From Desulfobacterales bacterium (GTDB lineage Bacteria; Desulfobacterota; Desulfobacteria; Desulfobacterales; Desulfobacteraceae), in the NCBI GenBank assembly GCA_022361315.1, contig JAKSBB010000225.1, positions 1 to 9,751 on the forward strand: a stretch of 9,751 nt of DNA, given 5' to 3'. Made by a program: the position numbers and the translations under genes. The notes under the pieces are model-generated. The model saw only the letters and a program-made list of their open reading frames with translations, ran no database searches and was not told where the DNA came from. This document shows, in pieces, positions 1 to 6,588 of this stretch; position 1 is the stretch's first letter; the number at the start of each line of letters is the position of its first letter.

Positions 1-1000
1 AGATCTTATACCAGGCCAGATAATATTTGATACAGGTGAGATCCAGCAGTTTCGGATTGGCCCGGAGGACCTGGATGACGGCCTTGGCCCGGGATTTGGA
101 CAGGGTGATTTTGAAATGAAGGTCCATAAACCGTTTAAAATCAATACCGAACAGGTCCACCCCCATTTCCCGGCTCTGGTGGATGAGCATGCGCAGGGGG
201 GGAAGCAGTTGGTTCACCGTCTCCGGGTACTGGCGGGTCTGGCCGGACCGGAACACCACATCCTGGTAACTCAGTGCCAGAGGTTCCTTGTCCTGGCTGA
301 ACAGGGCCGTGGCCAGAATTTCCCTGACCTGGTCCATCATCTTCTGGTATTCAAGGGCAAAGCCCGCCGCCGTATAGTCGATACCCTTGGCCGCAAGGAT
401 TTCCTCCAGGGAGGGGATGTTTTCCGGCCGGCTGCTGCACCTGCCGGACTTCAGTTTTGCCTGGAGGAGCCGCAGCTCTTTCTTGCGCGCCTCCATCTGG
501 GACCGGTCCGCTGCTTCTTTTTTCTTGAAGTTGCTGGCAATCTGGAACAGCTGACGGTTCTGGCGCTTGATGGTTTGGTTCAGATTCTCCATCTTCAGTG
601 CGGCTTGAAAGATCTGGCCGCAATGGTCCACCTGGTTGATCAGATCCGTGTCGTCAAAGGGCTGGGTGAGGCAGGCCTGGATTCTGGCGGTGTTCACCGC
701 AGAAATCATGGTGTCGATATAGGCGGCGTCTGCGATGAGCATCCTCAGGGTTCCGGGGGAGATTTCCCGGGCCTGACTTAAAAAGCTGTCTCCGGTCATT
801 GCGGGCAGGGAGTAGCCCGCAATGATAAGAAAGAAATTTTCACTTCCTGCATTCTCAAGGGCGTTGAGTGCCGGCCCCGCGTCTTCAAAACCGGTGACGG
901 CATGACCCAGGGGAGACAGGATATCCCGGATGCGTGACCGCAACCCTGCCTGGTTTTCCACCACCATGATTTTTCCCGTGAACCCTTTGATGACAGGCAA
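1..1000 (-). CDS. Pseudo-receiver response-regulator-like protein (partial, C-terminus outside window)
   Basis: An uninterrupted minus-strand frame runs from a TTG at 1000 to the left edge: 333 codons with no stop and the end missing. Numbered from the TTG, residues 10-125 follow a CheY-like receiver closely related to those of the two upstream genes, but every signature residue is replaced. The acidic pair is E15/N16, the phospho-acceptor Asp position is Gly62 (context IIAGYSLPAMTG), the conserved Thr is Ala90 and the conserved Lys is Gln113 (LTQPFDD). Residues 130-185 are a helical, coiled-coil-like linker with the QNRQLF motif shared with its neighbours. Residues 195-333 are a mostly helical region I do not recognise. 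It probably adopts a receiver fold but cannot be phosphorylated in the normal way, so it may act by dimerising or binding a partner. The start is uncertain: a GGAAAGGA sequence directly abuts the TTG, and the next ATG (967) would cut into the first beta strand. A TTG start gives an N-terminus the same length as the paralogues. It is very likely cotranscribed with the FapA gene, whose TAG lies 9 nt upstream in the same frame. Confidence 0.8.
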   Translation of the reverse strand, partial: MPVIKGFTGKIMVVENQAGLRSRIRDILSPLGHAVTGFEDAGPALNALENAGSENFFLIIAGYSLPAMTGDSFLSQAREISPGTLRMLIADAAYIDTMISAVNTARIQACLTQPFDDTDLINQVDHCGQIFQAALKMENLNQTIKRQNRQLFQIASNFKKKEAADRSQMEARKKELRLLQAKLKSGRCSSRPENIPSLEEILAAKGIDYTAAGFALEYQKMMDQVREILATALFSQDKEPLALSYQDVVFRSGQTRQYPETVNQLLPPLRMLIHQSREMGVDLFGIDFKRFMDLHFKITLSKSRAKAVIQVLRANPKLLDLTCIKYYLAWYKI

Positions 1001-1009
1001 TCCTTTCCG

Positions 1010-3898
1010 CTAAATGTTGATGGGTTGATGGGTGATCTGTTTGGGGGCCTCCGGATTACCGGTGTCCACTTCGGTAAATTTGCCTGCCCCTACCTCGGTG
1101 GACAATATGTAAGAGGCCTCGGTGCCCATAATTTTTGTGCCCCTGAATGCCTTCTTGTTGATCTTGAGCAGTGGCGTCGCGTCTTCACGGGTCAGGCGGG
1201 TGAGAATGGTGTCGCGTTCCTTTTCCAGTGCATCAATCTTCTGGTTATATCCCTGGATTTCCTGTTCGCAGGCATTGATTTCCTGCATGACGGCGTCCTG
1301 TTGTTCAAATATTTTTTTAATCCGTTCGTCTGCCTGATCTACGGCCTCCTCAAGCTCCTTCATCTCCTTGGACAGGTTCAGCCGTTCTTCTTTTGAGCCG
1401 GCTTTGGCCATCATGGTTTCGATGTATTCCATTTTTTTGTTGAGTTTTTCCTGGGCAAAGGTCTGATTGGCCACATCCACGTGAAGGTCGTTATGGGTGT
1501 CGTCCAGCTCATGTTTCCGGGTTATCCGTCGGTCCAGATCCTGGCTGATGGTGGCGATCCGGTCGTCGTAATGCCGGGAAATCCATAAGATATGGTCGTC
1601 GGAGCCGGCTTTGATCACGGATTCCGCCGCCTTTTCCGTGCCGATCTGTTTTACCGAAAGACCCAGGCGGGCGGCAATCAGGGAGTCGGTGATCCGTCCG
1701 GCCTCATTGTTTACCGCACCGGAGATGAGGACGCGGGACCCCATGATTTCCCGGGTGATCATAAGGTTGCCGTGGCCAAAGAGGCGGACGTTGTTCAGGA
1801 ATTTGGCCTGGATACTGCCCTGGGTTTCCACCCGGGCGTTCACAATACCGTTGGAGACCTTGAGGTCCCCCCGGGTGATGATGGTGGCACCGTTCACCTC
1901 ATTGGCAATCAGGTCGTCGCATTCCACGGTGAAGCCCTCTTTTACCGTGCCTGTCACCAGTACATTGCCGCTGAAGTTGATGTTGCCGGTCTTAAAGTCC
2001 ACATCCCCTTTGACGGTGAACTGTTCCAGAACAGATACCACGCCCTTTACATCCAGGCTGGGCTGGCCTGCAATTTCTGAATAGATTTTAAGCTCATCTT
2101 CGGAGAACCGGATGCCTTCACCACCCAGCAGAGGCACATCATCCACCTCACCCACCAGCAGGGTTTCTCCGAAAATATCCATACCGGGTTTGGGGTATTC
2201 CATGGGGTGCTTCTCCGCCAGTAGTTCACCCTTCTTTACATAGGGTGAGTCACCCCTGGCCGTAAAATCTATGGAGCCGTCTTCCCGCACCACACCGGCA
2301 CTGTCGTGTTCCGTATTGAAATGATAGGTGATGTCGGCAGGTTTGCCTACGCTGGCAGGGGTTCCCTGGGCCACCACGAACTTTTCATGGGGATCGGTGC
2401 AGTTCTTTATGAACTCCCGGATGGCTGCATCTTTCACCACCCCGTTGGTGATTCCGCGCTTCTTGACCAAGGCCTTCACCGGTGCCACATCCGTGGTGCC
2501 CTGGACTGTCTTGGGCACCCGTATCCACGCCTGGACCCGGTCTTCGGAGACCTGGAGGTCCACAAAGGCACCGAATTCTGCTGAGAATGCGTTGTCGGAA
2601 ACCGCCTCGCCTTTCTTTTTACCGCTCCTGTCCTGTCCGGCAATGGTTTCATCCCGAAGTTCCGGGGAAATCACATCTGACTCCACCAGGATATCTCCCA
2701 GGAGCATGGAAACCCCGCTGTCCTCAAATGTGTTGAGCTGTTTTTTAAAGGCCCGTTCCGTATCTTTTTTATTGATGATCTCCTTTTGGAGCAGGATATC
2801 GGCAAACTCCCTGTCCAGAAGCCGGGTCTCGATCAGGGCCAGCTTGGCAAACAGCCGGCTCAGGTCCTTGCGGCGGAGGTATTTTTTTTCGATGAGCACC
2901 TTGTCTATGGTGAGCCCTGTGGACTGAGCGCTTTCCCGTTCTTCCAGTTCTTCCTGAGCGATTTCCAGCTCACCCCTGGTGATATATCCGTCGTTGAAGG
3001 CCAGCACCCCGAAGTCGGGTACCTCGGTGTAGTCGTCGATCCGTTTTCCCGTATCCGGTTCGGAACCGATACCGAAAAGCTTGGGTTCCAGGGCCTGGAC
3101 CACATTTTCAATAATCTGGTCAATGATCTCAAAGGTGGTTTCGGAGAGATCCTGATCCACCGCCGGAATGCCGGGGGCAGGGGTGAAATCCACCCGGTTT
3201 CGTTCCGCTATCGTCGCAAGGGTTTCCCGAATCCCGTTGCGGGAGATGGCAAAGGCCTGAACCAGGTTCTTCTGGTTCATGGTGATGGTGCGGGACAAGA
3301 GTTCGTCCAGCCCCAGAAACACTTCCTTATACTCAGCTGCGGCTTTTGCTTCTGACAGGGCCTGGACTAGGTCATCGATCTCCGTTTTTTTATCCTCCAG
3401 TTGCCGGGTAAAGATATCCAGGTTTTGTTTCTGCTTTGATGCCACGTCAAACAGCTTGGCGTTCTGGTGCCGGGTGAGGTTGTAGAGACGCTTGCGCATC
3501 TGGAAATTGTTGAATATCTCGTGTTCGGCCTGGATTTTTAGAAGAAGATCTTCGTTGTTCCAGGGTTTTGAGATGTACTGGTGAATCTCTCCCCGGTTGA
3601 CTGCCGCCACAATGGCGTCGTAATCCGAATATCCGGTCACCAGCATCCGGCGGGATTCCGGGCTGAGCAGGATACTTTTTTCAAGGAATTCAAAACCGGA
3701 CATACCGGGCATTCGCTGGTCGGACATGATCAGGAAAAAGTGGTTCCGTGTGTCCTCCAGCAGCTTGATACCCTGTTCTCCGTTCAGGGCGGAGATCACC
3801 CGGGTGAATCCTTTCCGTTTGAGAATCCGGCGCATATTTTTAACGATGGGTTCGTCATCATCCACTACCAGGATGGCGTGTTGGACCGTTTCAGTCAT
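1010..3898 (-). CDS. Response regulator with C-terminal FapA/DUF342 domain
   Basis: A 962-residue protein. Residues 7-125 are a canonical receiver with acidic residues D13-D15, phospho-acceptor D60 (context SDQRMPGMSG), T88 and K111. Residues 135-190 form a helical, coiled-coil-like linker. Residues about 296-425 contain two units resembling the MshEN/GspE N-terminal repeat (GYITRGELEIAQEE and LGDILVESDVISPELRDE); this is a moderate-confidence reading. Residues about 440-770 match FapA (DUF342), with a region of short beta repeats (GDVDF, GNINFSG, TRGDLKVSNG, VETQGSIQAKF) typical of a right-handed beta-helix. Residues 780-905 are a strongly charged coiled coil, as FapA proteins usually carry near the C-terminus. 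FapA proteins are known in Vibrio for effects on flagellar assembly and polar localisation; here that activity would be under phospho-control. The start at 3898 is chosen because GGGGGA lies 5 nt upstream and the receiver begins at once. An open frame extends to 4018, but that part overlaps the upstream gene and is serine/proline-rich non-homologous sequence. The upstream gene ends 1 nt before this start, implying translational coupling. Confidence 0.92.
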   Translation of the reverse strand: MTETVQHAILVVDDDEPIVKNMRRILKRKGFTRVISALNGEQGIKLLEDTRNHFFLIMSDQRMPGMSGFEFLEKSILLSPESRRMLVTGYSDYDAIVAAVNRGEIHQYISKPWNNEDLLLKIQAEHEIFNNFQMRKRLYNLTRHQNAKLFDVASKQKQNLDIFTRQLEDKKTEIDDLVQALSEAKAAAEYKEVFLGLDELLSRTITMNQKNLVQAFAISRNGIRETLATIAERNRVDFTPAPGIPAVDQDLSETTFEIIDQIIENVVQALEPKLFGIGSEPDTGKRIDDYTEVPDFGVLAFNDGYITRGELEIAQEELEERESAQSTGLTIDKVLIEKKYLRRKDLSRLFAKLALIETRLLDREFADILLQKEIINKKDTERAFKKQLNTFEDSGVSMLLGDILVESDVISPELRDETIAGQDRSGKKKGEAVSDNAFSAEFGAFVDLQVSEDRVQAWIRVPKTVQGTTDVAPVKALVKKRGITNGVVKDAAIREFIKNCTDPHEKFVVAQGTPASVGKPADITYHFNTEHDSAGVVREDGSIDFTARGDSPYVKKGELLAEKHPMEYPKPGMDIFGETLLVGEVDDVPLLGGEGIRFSEDELKIYSEIAGQPSLDVKGVVSVLEQFTVKGDVDFKTGNINFSGNVLVTGTVKEGFTVECDDLIANEVNGATIITRGDLKVSNGIVNARVETQGSIQAKFLNNVRLFGHGNLMITREIMGSRVLISGAVNNEAGRITDSLIAARLGLSVKQIGTEKAAESVIKAGSDDHILWISRHYDDRIATISQDLDRRITRKHELDDTHNDLHVDVANQTFAQEKLNKKMEYIETMMAKAGSKEERLNLSKEMKELEEAVDQADERIKKIFEQQDAVMQEINACEQEIQGYNQKIDALEKERDTILTRLTREDATPLLKINKKAFRGTKIMGTEASYILSTEVGAGKFTEVDTGNPEAPKQITHQPINI

Positions 3899-3899
3899 T

Positions 3900-4625
3900 C
3901 TAATCCCCCGGTATCTGGGTGGGCATTTCGAATCCGTTACGGGTGGCAATATCCTGGAACTGCTCGAAGAGCTCGGCCACGATGGCGGCGTAAAGGGTGT
4001 TGATCTGCTCTTGCTCAAGCATATCGTGTTCTTTGAGCATCACCTCGATTTCATTGATGTAATTCCGGTTTTCAAAGCCGATTTCCAGCTTTTTTTTCAG
4101 ATTAGCGATTTCCTTGTCCCGCTGGGAAATGGCCTTATGGTGAACCGCCGTGCTCTTTTTCAGCTCTTTGTTCAGGGTGTAAAGCTTTGTGTTCTGGGCT
4201 TTGGCCAGTTTGAAAAGCCTGTCGTTCTCCACGATGAGTTCGTATTGTTCAAGCCCGGCTTTTACGGTTTCGATGAATTCTTTGTTGTTCCAGGGTTTGG
4301 CAATGTACCTGTGGATGGACCCCTTGTTGACGGCGGCGGTGACGGCATCCACATCGGCATAACCGGTGAGGAGAAACCGCAGGGTGTCCGGTGCGGCTTC
4401 CTTTGCCTTTTCCAGAAATTGGGCCCCGGTCATCCCGGGCATGCGCTGGTCTGAGATGATCAGGGAAAAGGGAGAAGACGCCGTTTTTATCCGGTCCAGG
4501 GCGGCCTGTCCCGAATCCATGTAAACATACTTGACCCTGAGCTGCTTCATGATGCGGCCCACGGCACGCCCTACCTGTTCCTCGTCGTCGACTATGAGTA
4601 CGATATGATCCAGTTTTTCTGCCAT
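3900..4625 (-). CDS. Response regulator: receiver plus coiled coil, no recognised output domain
   Basis: A 241-residue cytoplasmic protein. Residues 6-125 are a complete receiver of the type common in RpfG-like regulators: acidic pair D13/D14, phospho-acceptor D59 (context SDQRMPGMTG), T87, K110 and the following PWNN. Residues 130-205 are a long helical, coiled-coil-like segment with the QNTKLY motif at 144-149 that recurs in both downstream genes. The last 35 residues are a short helix and tail. There is no HD-GYP, GGDEF or HTH output domain, so it probably acts by protein-protein contact, perhaps by hetero-oligomerising with the FapA-containing paralogue through the shared linker (inference). 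No histidine kinase lies in the window. A GGAGG sequence 4 nt before the ATG supports the start. This is the first gene of the minus-strand operon and follows a sigma70-like promoter. Confidence 0.93.
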   Translation of the reverse strand: MAEKLDHIVLIVDDEEQVGRAVGRIMKQLRVKYVYMDSGQAALDRIKTASSPFSLIISDQRMPGMTGAQFLEKAKEAAPDTLRFLLTGYADVDAVTAAVNKGSIHRYIAKPWNNKEFIETVKAGLEQYELIVENDRLFKLAKAQNTKLYTLNKELKKSTAVHHKAISQRDKEIANLKKKLEIGFENRNYINEIEVMLKEHDMLEQEQINTLYAAIVAELFEQFQDIATRNGFEMPTQIPGD

Positions 4626-4716
4626 CAGACCTCCGGTAGCGGTTAATGTCTCTGTGGCGATTTTGGCCCGGTAAGGATTGTGGGTATTCCGGGCGCTGGC
4701 TTGAACTATGGTATAA

Positions 4717-4745
4717 ATTTTACTTTCTTATAAGAGATTTCACAA
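4717..4745 (-). promoter_or_regulatory. Sigma70-like promoter for the receiver/FapA operon
   Basis: On the minus strand, TTGTGA (4745-4740) is separated by exactly 17 nt from TAAAAT (4722-4717), giving 4/6 and 5/6 matches to the consensus. The predicted transcript would start near 4710 and have a leader of about 85 nt before the ATG at 4625. The leader can form a GCCCGG/CCGGGC hairpin (4666-4671 with 4689-4694). Confidence 0.5.
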
Positions 4746-4785
4746 GTGATTTCTGTTTGGTTTGGTTGAAGTGCGAAATTTAAAA
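4746..4785. promoter_or_regulatory. Shared region between the two divergent promoters, possible operator site
   Basis: This 40-bp AT-rich stretch lies between the -35 boxes of the two divergent promoters. It holds short direct repeats (GTTTGGTTTGGTTG, 4755-4768) and the left arm of a small inverted repeat (TGAAG 4767-4771, CTTCA 4791-4795). A protein bound here could control both arms, and the adjacent MerR-like protein is the obvious candidate. No clear long palindrome is visible, so the operator role is inference. Confidence 0.25.
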
Positions 4786-4814
4786 TTGATCTTCACACAT
4801 GATTCGCATATAGT
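4786..4814 (+). promoter_or_regulatory. Sigma70-like promoter for the MerR-like gene operon
   Basis: TTGATC (4786-4791) is separated by exactly 17 nt from TATAGT (4809-4814), with 4/6 and 5/6 matches to the consensus. Transcription would start near 4821, giving a leader of about 67 nt before the ATG at 4888. The -35 element is back to back with that of the opposite promoter, 40 bp apart, so one bound protein could affect both. The 17-nt spacer is normal, unlike the 19-20 nt spacer of classical MerR-activated promoters. Confidence 0.55.
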
Positions 4815-4887
4815 AATATCAGTCGGTTGCAGCCTCTGACCTTCCCTAACCGGCAACATTGTATCTTCAAGGATATGAGGAGACGCT

Positions 4888-5655
4888 ATGAAATCGATTC
4901 CTGAAATCGCAGAAGCCCTGGATCTGTCGTCAACCACCATCCGGGAGTATATCAAGCGTTTCAACGAGTTTTTTGCCGATCCGGTGGAGCATGAGGGATT
5001 AAAGGAATACCCTGACGACACGCTGGATCTGGTCCGGCAGATTCATATCTACTATACGGAAACCGAAATGACCAAAAATGAAATCCGGGTAAAGCTGGGT
5101 GGCGGGCAGGTGGATGACGGTGGTACCGGAGCTGCTGTTGCCGCATCTGCAGCGGCACCTGTGGCAGCCCCTGTGGACAACGCGCAGTTCCGTATGCTCG
5201 GGGAAAAGCTGGACCGCCTTATCGGGGTAATCGAAGCCCTCACGGATTCTCTGGTCAAGGCCGGAGAACTCGGGTTCGTAAATGCACGGACAGCCTACAG
5301 CGGCAATGAAAAACTGGATCAGATCACCAGCCATATCACGGAAATCGTTGAGATGAGCAAGGGCAGCGACGGTGAAAATCTGGAAAAGAATGTGAAAGAT
5401 GCTGACGGTACCATCATTTTTTCCTTTGGACGCCTCAGTCCCAATGCCATAGATTCCCTGAATTTTGCCAAGGCCCACAATAAGCCCTGGCTGCACATTG
5501 ATCTGGAGACGGAAAAAAATCCCGGTCCTATCCTGAGGAAGTGGATTTCTCAGTTTGAGATCAAGGTGCTGAATGTGGCGGGCCGGCGGGCTGCCAAAAT
5601 GCCTGGTCTGAAAAAATCCGTGAATGATATTCTTGCCCTCGTCATGAAAGAGTAG
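4888..5655 (+). CDS. MerR-like DNA-binding protein fused to a partial SLOG (YpsA/molybdenum-carrier-like) domain
   Basis: A 255-residue soluble protein. Residues 1-70 read as a MerR-type winged helix: the HTH is at about 3-24 (IPEIAEALDLSSTTIREYIK), followed by a wing and a helix ending in TKNEIRVKL. Residues 71-97 are a Gly/Ala/Pro-rich flexible linker. Residues 98-160 are helical and could dimerise. Residues 164-255 resemble the second half of the putative molybdenum-carrier / cpYpsA-related SLOG family: NVKDADGTIIFSFG (168-181), HNKPWLHIDL (197-206), VLNVAGRRAAKMPGL (227-241) and a terminal helix. The first half of that domain, with the Gly-rich SGGQTG-type nucleotide loop, is absent. It is probably a transcriptional regulator whose C-terminus senses a ligand or mediates dimerisation; the ligand is unknown. 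GAGGAG lies 5 nt before the ATG. It leads a three-gene plus-strand operon and may regulate the divergent promoter pair. The HTH assignment is fairly secure; the SLOG assignment is from motif memory only. Confidence 0.88.
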   Translation: MKSIPEIAEALDLSSTTIREYIKRFNEFFADPVEHEGLKEYPDDTLDLVRQIHIYYTETEMTKNEIRVKLGGGQVDDGGTGAAVAASAAAPVAAPVDNAQFRMLGEKLDRLIGVIEALTDSLVKAGELGFVNARTAYSGNEKLDQITSHITEIVEMSKGSDGENLEKNVKDADGTIIFSFGRLSPNAIDSLNFAKAHNKPWLHIDLETEKNPGPILRKWISQFEIKVLNVAGRRAAKMPGLKKSVNDILALVMKE

Positions 5656-5685
5656 GTGATGAAAGAGTAAGTCATGAAAGAATAG
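5641..5685 (+). repeat. Three tandem 15-bp repeats spanning a stop codon
   Basis: Units GTCATGAAAGAGTAG (5641-5655), GTGATGAAAGAGTAA (5656-5670) and GTCATGAAAGAATAG (5671-5685) follow each other with no gap. The first encodes the last four residues (VMKE) and stop of the upstream gene, so the repeat adds two more in-frame stops. The next 15 nt (ATGAAAAGCGTAACA) may be a decayed fourth unit. Each unit contains an ATG-AAA-GAR-stop mini-frame. Confidence 0.95.
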
Positions 5686-5703
5686 ATGAAAAGCGTAACA
5701 CAT

Positions 5704-5710
5704 GAGGGAG
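5704..5710 (+). promoter_or_regulatory. Ribosome-binding site deciding the start of the membrane protein
   Basis: GAGGGAG is followed by a 5-nt spacer and ATG at 5716. The competing ATG at 5686 is preceded only by the weakly purine-rich third repeat unit. Confidence 0.6.
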
Positions 5711-5715
5711 TGATC

Positions 5716-6552
5716 ATGGGAATTACGTATGCCGTATTCTGTGTGACGTTGTTCGCGGTCTTTACCCTGACCTGTTTTAAACAAAAGCTGCCCAAATGGT
5801 GGCCTTTCGTGGTGCTGGCCTTTCCGCCGGCAGCCCCCGTGTTTGTACTCCGTTCCAAAAAGGTCCGGTCGGGCCCCTGGATTGCCCTGACCCTGGCCGG
5901 TTTGATTATCGTGGCCGGTGTGGAAACCTACTTTTACCGGGATTATAAGGAAAAAAACAAGTACAGTCATCTGCCGCCGGTGGTGCGGGAGATGATAAAA
6001 CTCAATGAGGCCATTGAAGCCTCCACCATCGAGATCTATTATGCCACGGGCAAGCTGGACAGCATGGGCCTGGTGCAGTCCAGGATTTCGGACATCCGGA
6101 CCACCTTGGGGCTGCTGGAGAATATGCGGGTGTTGATTGAGCGAAACCAGGCGGATATTGACCGGCTGGTGGACTATATAGACGACCACGGGGATTTTAT
6201 CCGGAGAAAAAATCTGGGCTGGGCCTTCCGTATCTCAGAATTTTACAGGAACCGCCACGTGATTCAGCACCACGAGTCCAGAGACCGGTATTTTGCCGCC
6301 TTCGAAGATCTGCTCAAATACACCTATGCCAACTTCGATAATATCATGGAACTTCAGAGTTCCGCACACATGGCCAACTATGATGCCTACTACCTGAGGT
6401 ACAGGGGAGTGGCGGATATGCACAACCGGTTCAATAAAAAAAGGATTGAATTCCAGAAGACATTTGTGCAAGAACATCCCGAGGTTGCGCCGTTCATACC
6501 CGGTACCCATCACCTGGAACCCTTTAAGTTCTGGGACAAATTTTCATTCTAA
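5716..6552 (+). CDS. Membrane protein of unknown function, three N-terminal helices and a helical domain
   Basis: I do not recognise this 278-residue protein. Hydrophobic segments at about 3-21, 29-46 and 54-73 are likely transmembrane helices, separated by short basic loops (KQKLPK, RSKKVRSG). Residues 80-278 are soluble, largely helical and rich in aromatic and charged residues, with His clusters (HHES at 185-188, THH at 264-266) and a C-terminal EPFKFWDKFSF. Topology cannot be settled by eye because both loops are basic. The start at 5716 is preferred because GAGGGAG (5704-5710) sits 5 nt upstream. A start at 5686 would add ten polar residues (MKSVTHEGVI) and lacks a good ribosome-binding site. 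It follows the MerR-like gene by 60 nt and precedes the DUF3786 gene by 36 nt, so it is probably cotranscribed. A role in sensing or in anchoring the neighbouring regulators is only a guess. Confidence 0.85.
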   Translation: MGITYAVFCVTLFAVFTLTCFKQKLPKWWPFVVLAFPPAAPVFVLRSKKVRSGPWIALTLAGLIIVAGVETYFYRDYKEKNKYSHLPPVVREMIKLNEAIEASTIEIYYATGKLDSMGLVQSRISDIRTTLGLLENMRVLIERNQADIDRLVDYIDDHGDFIRRKNLGWAFRISEFYRNRHVIQHHESRDRYFAAFEDLLKYTYANFDNIMELQSSAHMANYDAYYLRYRGVADMHNRFNKKRIEFQKTFVQEHPEVAPFIPGTHHLEPFKFWDKFSF

Positions 6553-6588
6553 ACCGGCCCCGCCCCGGGTGCCAAAAGGAACATCCAT

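Noticed and set aside
116..781. Plus-strand open frame of 221 codons
   Set aside because: It is antisense to the pseudo-receiver gene, whose translation shows a recognisable receiver fold and shared linker. The plus-strand product resembles nothing and has no ribosome-binding site.
2328..2927. Plus-strand open frame of 199 codons, with several others between 1025 and 3485
   Set aside because: All lie antisense to the FapA/receiver gene and show the Ser/Arg-rich composition of shadow frames.
3899..4018. N-terminal extension of the FapA gene by 40 residues to an ATG at 4018
   Set aside because: The extension lies within the upstream receiver gene in another frame and reads as serine/proline-rich noise. 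The start at 3898 has a good ribosome-binding site and begins the receiver directly.
4666..4694. GCCCGG/CCGGGC hairpin in the leader of the minus-strand operon as a riboswitch or attenuator
   Set aside because: The stem is only 6 bp with a 17-nt loop, has no U-tract, and no known riboswitch motif is visible.
4740..5021. Minus-strand open frame of 93 codons in the divergent control region
   Set aside because: It overlaps the start of the MerR-like gene and both promoters, has no ribosome-binding site and no recognisable domain.
4999..6189. Minus-strand open frame of 396 codons
   Set aside because: It runs antisense across two plus-strand genes, is rich in His/Gln/Gly as typical of complementary-strand frames, and has no family resemblance.
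6553..6588. GC-rich sequence between the membrane protein and DUF3786 genes as a terminator
   Set aside because: It is short, has no T-tract, and ends in a ribosome-binding site for the next gene.
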